The notes under the pieces: model-generated
Seen by the model: only the letters and a program-made list of their open reading frames with translations
What the model was told of the DNA's origin: nothing
The model's database searches: none
In this document: one piece after another, positions 9,204 to 19,055 of the stretch
Numbering within the stretch: the stretch's first letter is position 1
Layout of the letters: each line of letters begins with the position of its first letter
Origin: Thiohalocapsa halophila
GTDB lineage: Bacteria > Pseudomonadota > Gammaproteobacteria > Chromatiales > Chromatiaceae
Length of the DNA stretch: 64,000 nt
NCBI RefSeq assembly: GCF_016583825.1
Contig: NZ_NRRV01000004.1
Location: 62,001-126,000, forward strand
Reading direction: 5' to 3'
Program-made: the position numbers and the translations under genes

Positions 9204-9284
9204 GAGTGCGGAGTGCGGAGTACGGAGTACGAAGTACGGAGTACGAAGTACGAGGTGCGAAGTACGGAGTACGAAGTACGGTGC
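9204..9284. repeat. GTAC-core tandem repeat, left arm
   Basis: About nine degenerate units of GAGTACG/GAAGTACG in tandem. The right arm at 9555-9610 carries the inverted form (GTACTTCGTACCCC units). A third hairpin of the same family lies at 60740-60810. Confidence 0.85.
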
Positions 9285-9309
9285 GGTCAACCTAGATCCA
9301 GTATTCAAA

Positions 9310-9450
9310 TCACGAAGGGCACGAAGGGCACGAAGGAGCTCAGCAGGATAAGCAGCCTCGCCCCGTCATCCGCCGGGTGCGTCAGATCCCGGCGAGGCTT
9401 ACCTTCCAGTGTCTGTCTTGCTTCGTGCACTTCTTCGTGTGCTTCGTGGT
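9310..9450. repeat. CACGAAG element, about 141 bp, copy 1
   Basis: Starts with tandem CACGAAGGG units and ends with the inverted CTTCGTG...CTTCGTGGT. The interior contains a second inverted pair (AGCCTCGCC and GGCGAGGCT). A homologous 142-bp copy with the same arm order and a related interior is at 18089-18230, and a partial arm is near 20945. Size and terminal inverted repeats suggest a miniature, non-coding mobile element. Confidence 0.75.
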
Positions 9451-9554
9451 TAACTGCTCTCTGTAGGGTCAAGGCGGCAACGGCAGGGCTGAGGTTTCAG
9501 TGCGAAGGCCAGAACAGTGCGGAGTACAAAGCGCAGAGTGCAGACGCGCGGCTC

Positions 9555-9610
9555 CCGTACTTCGTACCCCGTACCCCGTACTTCGTACCTCGTACTTCGT
9601 ACTCCGTACG
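9555..9610. repeat. GTAC-core tandem repeat, right arm
   Basis: Inverted partner of 9204-9284, units CGTACTTCGTACC. Together the two arms enclose the CACGAAG element at 9310-9450 and can pair as a long stem in RNA or single-stranded DNA. Confidence 0.8.
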
Positions 9611-9673
9611 ACTCAATAACGATGTCGCTCCATCCTCCACGATCTCGCACCCAACAGCACCATGCGGAGCCCG

Positions 9674-10690
<1,017 letters not shown>

Positions 10691-10775
10691 TTGCTTTGCT
10701 CCTCAGTTGGGGCAGGAAATTGGAACGAGGCGAAAACTCCCCTCGGTACGGGACCGCGCAGAGCTCTTAGGGGTT

Positions 10776-12848
10776 TCAGCGCCCCTCCAGCACCACGACG
10801 CTGCGCGGGCCGACGCGATAACTTTCGCCGTGCACCGTCGGCTGGTCGTCGGTGGCGTGGAGGGCCGGCTCGCGGCCCGTGTCCACGGCCAAGAACCAGC
10901 GGCGGCCAGCGAGGGGCGGCAGCGCGAAGTCGAGCGTGTCCTCCCACATGTTGAGCATGACGTGCAGGTGCGGCTCGTCGTCCGCGAGCCCGGCCAGCAT
11001 GAAGGCCAGGGTGCGGGTGTTGCCGTCATCCCAGCCCGGGTCGTCCAGCTCGACGCCGTGCCAGCTGATGTCCGGCGGCGCGCCCTCGCGCTCCGGCTTG
11101 CCCGTCAAGAAGCGGCGGCGGCGCAGGGTGGGGTGGCGCTTGCGCAATGCGATCATGCCGCGGGTGAATTCCAGCATGTCGCGGTTATCGTCCGCCAAGC
11201 GCCAGTCGATCCAGGACAGCTCGTTGTTCTGGCAATAGGTGTTGTTGTTGCCCTGCTTGCTGCGCAGCAGCTCGTCACCGGCCAGCAGCATGGGCACGCC
11301 CTGGCTGAGCAGCAGGATGGCCATCAGATTCTTTGCCTGGCGGTGGCGCAGGGCATTCACCTCCGGGTCGTCCGTGGGCCCCTCGACGCCGCAGTTCCAG
11401 CTCAGATTGTCGTTGTGGCCGTCGCGGTTGTTCTCGCCGTTGGCCTTGTTGTGCTTCTTGTTGTAGGCGACCAGGTCATACAGCGTGAAGCCGTCGTGGC
11501 AGGTGATGAAGTTGATGGAGTTGGCCGGCAGGCGCCCGCGGTGCTCGTAGAGGTCGCTGGAGCCGGCGATGCGCGTTGCCACGTGCTGCACCAGACCCTT
11601 GTCGCCGCGCACGAAGCCGCGCATCAGGTCTCGGTAGTGGCCGTTCCACTCCGCCCAGCGAAAGCCCGGGAAGTCGCCGACCTGATACAGGCCGACTGCA
11701 TCCCAGGCCTCGGCGATGATGTGCGCACGGCCAAGCTCCGGTGACAGCTCCACGGACCAGAGCACCGGCGCGTGATGCTCCGGCGTGCCGTCCTCGCCGC
11801 GGGCCATGGCGCTGGCCAGGTCGAACCGAAACCCGTCCACGTGCATGTCGTGGGCCCAGTAGTGCAGGCTGTCGATGACGTAGCGGGTCACCAGCGGGTG
11901 GTTGCAGTTCACCGTGTTGCCGCAGCCCGTGTAATCGCGGTACTGGCTTTTGTCGGCGAAGTCCAGGTGGTAGAAGATCTCATTGCCCATTCCCTTGAAG
12001 GAGAGGGTCGGCCCGTCGGCGCCGCCTTCGGCGGTGTGGTTGTAGACCACGTCCAGGATGACGCCGATTCCGGCCGCATGCAGCGCCTTCACCATGTCGC
12101 GGAACTCGTCGCGGGCGCCCTTGGCATCGCAGGCATAGTGCGGATGCGGTGCAAAGAAGCTGTGGGTGCTGTAGCCCCAGAAATTCTCCAGGCCCAGGGA
12201 GGCGGTCTTCGGCGGCACGTCCTGGAGATCGAAGGCCATCACCGGCAGCAGTTCCACGTGCGTGATGCCGAGGGATTGCAGATACGGAATCTTCTCGATG
12301 ACGGCGCGGAAGGTGCCGGGGTGGGGCGTGTCCGCAGACGGGTGGCGGGTGAAGCCGCCCACGTGCATCTCATAGATGACCGCTTCCGTCAGCGGCACAT
12401 GCAGATGGGTGTCGCCCTCCCAGTCGTAATCGTCGCGCACCAGCTGTGAGCGCATGGCGGTCGCCAGATTGTCGCCGGGGCGGCTCGCGGCGTCGCGGTC
12501 CCAGAGCCGGTCGTCCACGGCCACGCACCAGGGGTCCAGCAGCAGCTTGTCGCGGTCGAAGCGGCAACCGCTCTCCGCCGTATCCGTGGGGCCGTCCATG
12601 CGCCAGCCGTAGCAGGTGCCCTCCGGCAGGTCTTCGACGAGTACGTGCCAAAAGAAGAAGGTCTTGTGCACTCGCGGGTCCAGCTGGATGGTCTGGAAGG
12701 GCTTCGGGCTTGCCGGTCCGTCGAACAGCAGCAGCTCCACCGCCGTGGCATACCGCGAGAAGCAGCAGAAATTGACGCCGCCGTCGATGAAGTTGGCGCC
12801 TGTCAGGTCCCAGGTACCGGGTTGGGTGCTGTAGGTGCGCGCTGGCAT
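10776..12848 (-). CDS. glgX: Glycogen debranching enzyme GlgX
   Basis: 690-residue GH13 alpha-1,6-glucosidase that removes limit-dextrin branches during glycogen breakdown. An N-terminal CBM48-type domain (about 15-130) precedes the (beta/alpha)8 barrel. Catalytic regions are visible: DVVYNHTAEG (region I), DGFRFDLA with the nucleophile Asp (region II), IIAEAWD with the acid/base Glu (region III) and NFITCHDGFTLYDL (region IV, substrate His-Asp). Full length for the family. Divergent from the Nudix gene at 13100. Confidence 0.96.
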   Translation of the reverse strand: MPARTYSTQPGTWDLTGANFIDGGVNFCCFSRYATAVELLLFDGPASPKPFQTIQLDPRVHKTFFFWHVLVEDLPEGTCYGWRMDGPTDTAESGCRFDRDKLLLDPWCVAVDDRLWDRDAASRPGDNLATAMRSQLVRDDYDWEGDTHLHVPLTEAVIYEMHVGGFTRHPSADTPHPGTFRAVIEKIPYLQSLGITHVELLPVMAFDLQDVPPKTASLGLENFWGYSTHSFFAPHPHYACDAKGARDEFRDMVKALHAAGIGVILDVVYNHTAEGGADGPTLSFKGMGNEIFYHLDFADKSQYRDYTGCGNTVNCNHPLVTRYVIDSLHYWAHDMHVDGFRFDLASAMARGEDGTPEHHAPVLWSVELSPELGRAHIIAEAWDAVGLYQVGDFPGFRWAEWNGHYRDLMRGFVRGDKGLVQHVATRIAGSSDLYEHRGRLPANSINFITCHDGFTLYDLVAYNKKHNKANGENNRDGHNDNLSWNCGVEGPTDDPEVNALRHRQAKNLMAILLLSQGVPMLLAGDELLRSKQGNNNTYCQNNELSWIDWRLADDNRDMLEFTRGMIALRKRHPTLRRRRFLTGKPEREGAPPDISWHGVELDDPGWDDGNTRTLAFMLAGLADDEPHLHVMLNMWEDTLDFALPPLAGRRWFLAVDTGREPALHATDDQPTVHGESYRVGPRSVVVLEGR

Positions 12849-13099
12849 TGGGCTCCCCAGTGAGAGGTGTGTTGGCGTGCCGGTGGCGACGCTGCTGCGA
12901 GCCTGCGGTCGCCCGCGGTCACCTCCGCAGCCGCGCGGGCGGCGGCACCGACGGCAGCTCGGGCCCGGCGGCCTTGGCCGCAGTACTGGCGCCGGCGTCT
13001 GCCGGCCCCATGTTAAGGCGCCTCGGGATGGGCTGCATGTCCATTCGATGAGCCCATCCAGAATCCTGTTCGCGGCCGGCTGTTGGAGGCGAGACGATC

Positions 13100-13702
13100 A
13101 TGAACTATTGCAGCCACTGCGGCGAGGCGCTCGCCGTGCGGGTGCCGGACGGCGACAATCTGCCGCGGCACGTGTGCGACGCCTGCGGCGCGGTGCACTA
13201 TCAGAACCCCAAGATCGTCGTCGGCTGCATCCCCGAGTGGGAGGATCGCATCCTGCTCTGCAAGCGCGCCATCGAGCCGCGCTACGGACTCTGGACCCTG
13301 CCCGCGGGCTTCATGGAAAACGGCGAGACCGTCCAGCAAGGCGCCGCCCGCGAAACCCTGGAAGAGGCCAGCGCCGACGTCGCCGTCGGCGACCTCTACG
13401 CGCTGTTCAATCTGCCGCACATCAACCAGGTCTACATGCTCTTCCGGGCGCGGCTCGCGAGCCTCGACTTCGGCCCCGGCGCCGAGAGCCTGGAGGTGGA
13501 GCTCCTGCGCGAGGACCAGATCCCGTGGGACGACATCGCCTTCCCGGTCATCGGCGAGTCGCTCCGGCTCTACTACCGCGACCGCGCCGCCGGGCGCTTT
13601 CGACTGCGCAGCGGCGCCATCGAGCGCCTGCCGGGACCCGACCGGCGTTACCGCACCCTTGTCTACGACGAGGACGGCGTCGCATCCCAGCAAGAAAAGT
13701 AA
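13100..13702 (+). CDS. Nudix hydrolase with N-terminal zinc ribbon
   Basis: 200 residues. An N-terminal zinc ribbon has four cysteines (CSHC near residue 4 and CDAC near 27), as in NudC/ADP-ribose pyrophosphatase-like Nudix proteins. The Nudix box runs from GFMENGETVQQ to ARETLEEAS with the catalytic REx2EE core intact. It hydrolyses a nucleoside diphosphate linked to another moiety; the substrate is not decided. The ATG at 13100 starts directly at the zinc ribbon. The 23-bp repeat seen at 4037 starts immediately after its stop. Confidence 0.9.
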   Translation: MNYCSHCGEALAVRVPDGDNLPRHVCDACGAVHYQNPKIVVGCIPEWEDRILLCKRAIEPRYGLWTLPAGFMENGETVQQGAARETLEEASADVAVGDLYALFNLPHINQVYMLFRARLASLDFGPGAESLEVELLREDQIPWDDIAFPVIGESLRLYYRDRAAGRFRLRSGAIERLPGPDRRYRTLVYDEDGVASQQEK

Positions 13703-13725
13703 AACGGGGACGGTATACTGAATTA
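13703..13725 (+). repeat. 23-bp repeat directly after a stop codon, copy 2
   Basis: Identical to 4037-4059 and again abutting a TAA stop, here of the Nudix gene. It marks the left edge of the decayed accessory island. Confidence 0.75.
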
Positions 13726-13897
13726 GTGGGCTGGGCGACGACACGTCCGATAAGCCCCGGCGAGCTTGCAGTGTGACCGCGCCTTGGTCAGGCCACGCGC
13801 ATCTGCCCACGCGCATCTGTGAGTTCCGGTGAGCCGGCTGAGCGCCAAAACCACGCCCTGATGCCATCGCCCAGTGCGCTCGACACAGCACCGCCTA

Positions 13898-14344
13898 TCA
13901 GATCTCCAACAGCGCCGCCATGGCCCCATAGAAAGCATCCAGCCACTGGTCCTGGCGCGTGTATGAGGCGACATGCGGGCGCGCGCCGAGGGTCTCTCGC
14001 GCCACCACGTAGCTTAGGGTACCGTCCTGCAGCTCCTCCACCTCGAAACGCTTGTGGCCGCCGGGCACATGCAGGCGTACGCCGCAGGGCCGTGCCGCAT
14101 CGCCCGTGTGGGCTTCCACCAGCGCCCGTGCCTTGTCGTCGCGATCGTGGAAGTCCTCCGGCCAAATCTGGCGCAGCACGGACACCTTCACCAGCTCCCC
14201 CTCCACGTCCTTCAGCGCCGCGAACAGCGGCGTCGCCGCCTCCGCCCGCCGCCGGATGGACTCCGCGCGCCGCTCCGCGGCCGTCTGCTTGGTGGCAATC
14301 GCTGCGTCTTTGCGTGCTTTGATGCGCTGCAGGGTATCGCTCAT
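13898..14344 (-). CDS. Hypothetical protein, divergent from the NERD-kinase
   Basis: 148 residues, family not recognised. The first third is a charged, Ala/Arg-rich helix (IKARKDAAIATKQTAAERRAESIRRR). The rest has mixed alpha/beta character, with a GGHKRFEVEELQDGTLSYVVARE stretch read in two parts. AGGAG precedes the ATG at 14344. It points away from the broken NERD-kinase gene with almost no space between them, so they may share a promoter region and may once have belonged to one locus. Confidence 0.65.
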   Translation of the reverse strand: MSDTLQRIKARKDAAIATKQTAAERRAESIRRRAEAATPLFAALKDVEGELVKVSVLRQIWPEDFHDRDDKARALVEAHTGDAARPCGVRLHVPGGHKRFEVEELQDGTLSYVVARETLGARPHVASYTRQDQWLDAFYGAMAALLEI

Positions 14345-14395
14345 GGTTTCTCGTTCTCCTGTGGAGACTTCGTCAACGCCAGCGAGCGTCATGCC

Positions 14396-16297
14396 GTGGA
14401 CTCTCTCAAGGCGCGGCTGCAAGGCGCCGGCGGGCACTGGGTCCTGCTGTCCAACCTGAGCCATGCGCAGCACACCGGCCGCCGCGCGGACGAGATCGAC
14501 ATCGTCGCCATCGGCCCGCCGGGCGTCAGCGTCATCGAGGTAAAACATTGGGATGCCGCATACGTCAAGCGGCAGGTCGCGATCGTCGACGCCGAGGCGG
14601 ACCGCATCGACGCCAAGGCCAAGCGGGTTGCAGGTGCCCTGAGGGCTCGGCTGGACGCGGGCTTCGTCGCCGGCAAGATCCTGCTGACCAAGGGCCGCGT
14701 GCGCTATGACGATGCCCGCCGGCCGCAGCCGCGGGGGGTCAAGGTGTTCGGGCTGCCGGACTGGTCGGCGCTGCTGGACGCAGAAGGTCCGGAGCGCCTG
14801 ACGCCCGAGGATATCGAGCGGGCGACACAGCTCCTGGCACCGCAGAGCAGGATCGCGCTCCGTGGCGACCTGCGCGCCTTTGCCGGCCTGATCAATCTGG
14901 AGCGCATGTCGGACCGCGGCGACGCCTTCCACCGCGTCTACCGCGGCCAGCATCCCACCCGGCGGGACTGGGTCATCCTGCACCTGTACGACCTATCCGC
15001 GAGCGAAGCCGACAATGCGCTCGATCTCGCCTGCCGGGAATTCGAGACCATCCAGCGCTGGCAGAAAGCGCGCTTCATGCCGACCCTGCTGGATTCCTTC
15101 CAGGAAGCGGAAGGCTATCCCGGCGAGCTGCACTTTTTCTCCCTCGTGGGCCCGGCGGCGCCGGCGTTGCAGGATCGGCGGGAGGACCTGCAGTGGACGC
15201 GCGCCGCCAGGGTGGCGCTGGCCCGCGCCGCGGTGGACGCCCTTGCCGAGCTGCACCAGCCGGGGCCGGACAGCGACGCCGCACCCACCCTGCATCGGCA
15301 GATCACGCCGCGCAGCCTACGCGTGCGGCACAACAACCGGCCGCTCTTCACAGAGCTGAGCCTGACCCGGCTCGGGGACGCGGTGACGCTCGCGCCGGCC
15401 GCCTCGGATTTCGGCGAGCTTGCCGACTACTACGCACCGGAGGTACGCAGTGGCGGCCTCGCCGTCGCCGCCCCCCGCGCGGATGTGTTCAGCCTGTGCG
15501 CCTCCCTGCGCGTGCTGTTCGACGGTGACGACGCCGTCTCCCGCGCGGCTGACGCCGCCTTGGCCGCAGGCTGCGCGGAGGCACCGGAGCAGCGTGCATC
15601 CCTCGCCGACATCGCCGCAGCCCTGTCCGACCTCGGCGACACCGACGCTGGCGAAGTCGCGGATATCGGAGCACTCCCGGCGGCGGCGTTCTGGGACGAG
15701 GACACCGTGGTCCCGTTCCAGCAGTCGCGGTACAAGATCATCGGCCGCCTTGGCGGCGGCGGTGTCGGGCAGACCTTCAAGGTCGTGGAGCTGGATACCG
15801 ACACCGAGGAGCGCTTCGGCACCTATGTCGCCAAGCTCGTCAACGACGCAGCCGACGGCAGGACCGTCATCCGTGCCTACAAGCTCGCCCGCGCCCACAC
15901 GACGCATCCGAACCTGTCGGTGATTCCCGAGATCGCCCCGGAGTGGGAGGCGGACCGCTTCCTGGCGCTGATGAAGTGGGTCGAGGGCATGCCGCTGGCG
16001 GATCTCGCCGGCGTGCTGCCGATCCATGCGGAAGACATCGGCGAAGACTCCGCCGAGGGCCTCGCGCTGCACTGGCTGCTGGCGCTCTGCGGCGCGCTCG
16101 GGCAACTGCACCGCGCGGGGCTGGTTCATGGCGATGTGAGCCCGCGCAACATCATCGTGCAGGGCGGCAGCGTGACCCTCACCGACTATGACACCGTGCT
16201 TCGCAGTGGGGAAACACCCAGCCGCAGCACCGCCATCTATGCGAGCGCTGCGGTGCAGGAGCGCGTGCGCATCGAGCCCGCGGACGATATCTATGCT
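14396..16297 (+). pseudogene. NERD nuclease-protein kinase gene, broken after the kinase domain
   Basis: An N-terminal NERD domain (EIDIVAIGPPGVSVIEVKHWD in the frame near 14487-14550) is followed by a region resembling a degenerate kinase-like lobe and then a clear protein kinase. The kinase has a glycine loop (IGRLGGGGVGQTF), a VAKLVND lysine, the catalytic loop HGDVSPRNI (about residue 578) and DYDTV in place of DFG. The frame breaks at about 16295, where kinase sequence runs into a different frame. NERD-kinase order recalls PglW of the Pgl/BREX type 2 phage-defence system, but homology to PglW is not demonstrated. The start is uncertain: NERD-like residues precede the GTG at 14396. Confidence 0.75.
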
Positions 16298-17106
16298 GGA
16301 CGACGGCCGCCGGCTCATGGTGAATCTCGACGGTGCTGCCGCCTGGCAAGGGCGGGATGCCAATGCGCTGCTGGACGACCTGTTCGCGCCCTTTCACCAG
16401 CCCGACTTCCCCAGAGACCGTGTGCACTTGGTCGCCGTCAACAACGGCAAGCTCCTGGAGTGGGTGGAGACCCAGCCGCAGGACACCTGGCTCACGACGG
16501 CGCTGCGGGAACTGTTGCTGTTCGACAGACAGCCGGCGGAGTCACGTTTCCGGCTCATCGACCTGAACCGGCGCTCCCTGGTCGGCGGGCTCGTTGAAGG
16601 ACAGCAGGCACCGCGGGCGGATTTCCTGAATGCGCTCATGGATCGCGTGCTCGGCGGCGACACAGACCCCTGGCAGCCCTGCGCCACCTGCACGGCCCAG
16701 AACCGCTGCACGGCTTGGGGCTCCGTCCAGCTGTTGCGTGACCCGGCGCAGGGGGTGAGCTGTTGCAGGAGATGGCCCGCTTCGACCCGGCCTTGGAGTC
16801 CGACCCCATCATCGACCGCGGCCTGCTGCGCGCGACGGCGTCGGACGGCGGCAGCCACCGGCTCGCCGACGCCCGCCGTCGGGCCTGGCTGCTGGGCGAT
16901 GGGGCAGCGGGGCAGGTGCGGCTCATGCACGGCCAGCACCTCGCGCGCTTTCGCGTCGTGCCGGCCTGGAGATCTTCACCCAGCGCTTGGCGAGCGAAGA
17001 CGCGCGCCTGCTGCATGCCTGGCACCCGAGTGACGAAGACCAGCTCTATCGGGTGCGCGTCGAAGCCCGCGACGGCCGGCAAGTGTTGCTGCGCGAGCGG
17101 GTCTGA
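16294..17106 (+). pseudogene. Remnants of the rest of the NERD-kinase or a neighbouring defence gene, three frames
   Basis: Three fragments follow in order. Frame A (16294 to about 16752) reads MLDDGRRLMVNLDGAAAW, then LLEWVETQ, RLIDLNRRSLVGG and a Cys cluster CATCTAQNRC. Frame B (about 16756-16966) reads LLQEMARFDPALESDPIIDRG and RAWLLGDG. Frame C (16969-17106) reads EIFTQRLASEDARLLHAW and ends VLLRERV, then TGA. Coherent sequence across frame changes shows a decayed gene with small indels or deletions. I do not recognise the domain; the Cys cluster could bind zinc. The last fragment is repeated at 18387-18542. Confidence 0.7.
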
Positions 17107-17152
17107 GTGCAGGATGCCGTGACGTTCATCCCGATTGCAGCTAGGTGACGTC

Positions 17153-17392
17153 ATGCAAGCCATCGAGTTCGAGACGCAGGTAAAGGACGGCGTTGTGCAG
17201 TTACCGGCAGGTGCGCAGCTGACCGACGGCCAGCAGGTGCGGGTGCTACTGCTGTACGAGGGCTCAGAGCAAGCCGCTGCGTCGCCGTCCACAGTGGGTG
17301 ACGGAGACGGGGCCATCGCCCGTCTGCTTCGCAACCCGCTCGTCGTACCTGGCTTTGAGCCCTTGGCGCGGGAAGAGGCCCATGAGCGCTGA
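17153..17392 (+). CDS. Antitoxin of a PIN-type toxin-antitoxin pair
   Basis: 79 residues. The N-terminal 40 residues (IEFETQVKDGVVQLPAG, then QQVRVLLLYEG) match the DUF104/AbrB-like swapped-hairpin pattern of small antitoxins, followed by an extended toxin-neutralising tail. It overlaps the toxin start by 11 bases, the usual layout for VapBC-type pairs, where antitoxin and toxin together repress their own promoter. Confidence 0.8.
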   Translation: MQAIEFETQVKDGVVQLPAGAQLTDGQQVRVLLLYEGSEQAAASPSTVGDGDGAIARLLRNPLVVPGFEPLAREEAHER

Positions 17393-17807
17393 GGTATTCG
17401 TCGACACGAACATCTGGCTCTATGCGCTGGTGCTGAATCCCGGCGAAGAAGCCAAGCACCGGCGCGCGCACGAGCTCGTCGCAAGCCTCGGTCGGTGCAC
17501 GATCAGCACGCAGGTCATCGCCGAGGTGAGCGTCAACCTGCTCAAGAAGGCCGCCATGCAGGAGACCGCTTTGGTGTCGGTCGTGGAGGACTTCTACCGC
17601 AGTCATCACGTCCAGCAAATGACCCTCGGCTGCCACCGCCGGGCGAGCGAGCTGCGCACGCGCTACCGCCTGAGCTACTGGGACAGCTTGATCCTGGCGG
17701 CTGCCGATGAGGCCGGCTGCGCTGTTTGCTACAGCGAGGATATGCAAGACGGTCTGCGGATCAATCAGGGGCTTCAGGTCCTGAATCCGTTTACGCAGAC
17801 CGCCTAA
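17382..17807 (+). CDS. vapC: PIN domain toxin, VapC family
   Basis: 141-residue PIN ribonuclease. The acidic active-site residues are all present: Asp in VFVDTN near residue 8, Glu in VIAEVS, Asp in SYWDSLI and Asp in CYSEDM. It therefore looks intact, unlike its neighbours. Such toxins cleave tRNA or rRNA when the antitoxin is lost. The pair lies between duplicated flanking sequences (see findings). Confidence 0.9.
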   Translation: MSAEVFVDTNIWLYALVLNPGEEAKHRRAHELVASLGRCTISTQVIAEVSVNLLKKAAMQETALVSVVEDFYRSHHVQQMTLGCHRRASELRTRYRLSYWDSLILAAADEAGCAVCYSEDMQDGLRINQGLQVLNPFTQTA

Positions 17808-17847
17808 CGGCTGACGCCCCAGGCCGTTCAGCACACCGCACCGTCGG

Positions 17848-17875
17848 AAGCTTCACCGCGCTCCGCGTGAAGCTT
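17848..17875. repeat. Inverted repeat before a short reading frame
   Basis: AAGCTTCAC and GTGAAGCTT arms extend through GCG/CGC with one bulged base and a three-base loop. It ends two bases before an ATG at 17878, so in RNA it would hide the start region of that frame. Confidence 0.6.
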
Positions 17876-17877
17876 AC

Positions 17878-18246
17878 ATGGCTAAGGAAGATCCGCAGAT
17901 CGTTCGTGAGCTCAAGGCGTTCGGAATGCGCCACATCCGCGAGCGGCTTGCCGCCGCCGACGGCCGTTTCGTCGACAAGGCCGGCGCCCACGAGGCCGTC
18001 GTTGCCGCCTTCAAGGCGGAATACGGCTGGCCGCCGGACGCGACCGAGATGGAGCGGACCGTCGGCAGCAAGCTACGCGAGGATTTGAACCACGAAGAAC
18101 ACGAAGAGGCTCAGGAGCATACGCATGCTCACGCCTTCACCCGACGGGTGAGCGAGATCACGGCGAGGCCCATCTTCAAGCGCCTGTCTTTCTTCGTGTT
18201 CTTCCTCGTGCTCTTCGTGTGCTTCGTGGTGAGCTGCTCTTCTTAG
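17878..18246 (+). pseudogene. Truncated gene B, copy 1, with a repeat-derived tail
   Basis: The first 70 codons (AKEDPQIVRELKAFGMRHIRE and FVDKAGAHEAVVAAFKAEYGW) are about 90% identical in DNA to a frame at 19056-19290, so they derive from one ancestral gene whose family I do not recognise. After codon about 70 the frame runs into the CACGAAG element at 18089-18230. That adds an artificial tail reading FFVFFLVLFVCFVVSCSS, which looks like a membrane helix but comes from the repeat. Probably a broken gene; a chimeric membrane peptide is possible but unlikely. Confidence 0.65.
18089..18230. repeat. CACGAAG element, 142 bp, copy 2
   Basis: Terminal inverted repeats ACCACGAAG and CTTCGTGGT are perfect. 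Inside each are further CACGAAG/CTTCGTG units, and the interior matches copy 1 at 9310-9450 in order and spacing (GGCGAGGC, then CTGTCTT before the right arm). Confidence 0.8.
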
Positions 18247-18280
18247 GATTACCGACTTTCCCGAGATGCTTGATTGCAAG

Positions 18281-18309
18281 ACCCCGCGCTTGCAGCCGCG
18301 AGGTTTTTT
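18281..18309 (+). terminator. Rho-independent terminator-like hairpin
   Basis: Stem ACCCCGCG/CGCGAGGT with one mismatch, loop CTTGCAGC, then six T residues. It could end transcripts arriving from the vapC side. Confidence 0.55.
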
Positions 18310-18341
18310 GACCGCCTATTGACCGGGGTCAGCTAAATGGT

Positions 18342-18542
18342 GACCCCGCGCTGGACGGCGTCGGCGAGGAGGGCATCTTCGCCAATCTGGAGATCTTCAC
18401 CCAGGGCTTGGCGAGCGAGGACGCGCGCCTGCTGCACGCCTGGCATCCGAGTGACGAAGACCAGCTCTATCGGGTGCGCGTCGAAGCCCGCGACGGCCGG
18501 CAGGTGTTGCTGCGGGAGCGGGTCCGAGCGCAGGATGCCTAA
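18342..18542 (+). pseudogene. 3' fragment A', second copy of the defence-gene tail
   Basis: Reads DPALDGVGEEGIFANLEIF, then HAWHPSDEDQLYRVRVEA and ends RAQDA, TAA. From 18387 it is about 93% identical in DNA to 16966-17106, but it carries about 15 more upstream codons of the ancestral gene. It starts next to an inverted GGGGTCA/TGACCCC pair (18325-18347), which may mark a recombination joint. No start or upstream domain, so non-functional. Confidence 0.7.
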
Positions 18543-18544
18543 AT

Positions 18545-18793
18545 ATGAACTTCCAGCTGTCAGATCATGCGCGTAAACGCTGTCTCAGGCGACGGATTCC
18601 AGAGGCCTGGATTGCCCAAGCGTTGAGCAAGCCAATGAGAACCGAAGGCGATGCGGATGACGGCAGGCTGGCTCACGCGCTCTGGCCCGTACCCGAGAAG
18701 GGCTTCCGCGTTCTGCGCGTGATCTACAACCACACCCGTGATCCTGTCACGGTCGTCACTGCCTATTTCGACAACGAGGTGTCCCCACCATGA
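18545..18793 (+). CDS. DUF4258 protein, probable toxin partner
   Basis: 82 residues beginning FQLSDHARKRCLRRRIPEA, the typical opening of DUF4258 (helix with Arg-rich motif), then LRVIYNH and TVVTAYF. The family is found in two-gene modules with DUF2283 and is thought to belong to toxin-antitoxin-like systems. Its stop overlaps the next ATG as ATGA. It lies 2 bases after the fragment at 18342-18542. Confidence 0.8.
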   Translation: MNFQLSDHARKRCLRRRIPEAWIAQALSKPMRTEGDADDGRLAHALWPVPEKGFRVLRVIYNHTRDPVTVVTAYFDNEVSPP

Positions 18794-18978
18794 AGCTCGA
18801 ATTCGACCCAGACGCGGACGCCGCCTATTTCGAGATCAACGGTGCCGAGGTGGAGCGCACCGAGGAGATCGAGCCTGGAATCCTGGCCGACTACGACGCC
18901 GACGGCCACCTGGTCGGTATCGAAGTCCTGTCCGTCAGCAAGCGGCGGCTCGACAAGGGGCTTGATCACGCGGCCTAG
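18790..18978 (+). CDS. DUF2283 protein, probable antitoxin partner
   Basis: 62 residues with the family pattern: FDPDADAAYFEI at the N-terminus, PGILADYDADGHLVGIEVL in the middle. Such proteins accompany DUF4258 in probable toxin-antitoxin modules. It overlaps the upstream gene by 4 bases, so the two are translationally coupled. It appears intact. Confidence 0.82.
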   Translation: MKLEFDPDADAAYFEINGAEVERTEEIEPGILADYDADGHLVGIEVLSVSKRRLDKGLDHAA

Positions 18979-19055
18979 CAGATAGCCGGCAGTCGTGCGG
19001 AGCCGGGGCAAGCGCCTTCAGCCTGTCGCTGGACAACGCGAGCACAGCATCCAGG

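Noticed and set aside
9204..9610. Repeats between zwf and gndA considered as a CRISPR array
   Set aside because: Units are 7-9 bases, contiguous and degenerate with no spacers; no cas genes are present.
17800..17835. GCCTAAC directly at the vapC stop followed by an AACGGC/GCCGTT inverted pair, suggesting an integron attC site
   Set aside because: No matching GTTRRRY core is found within the next 150 bases and no integrase is present, so an attC site is not supported.
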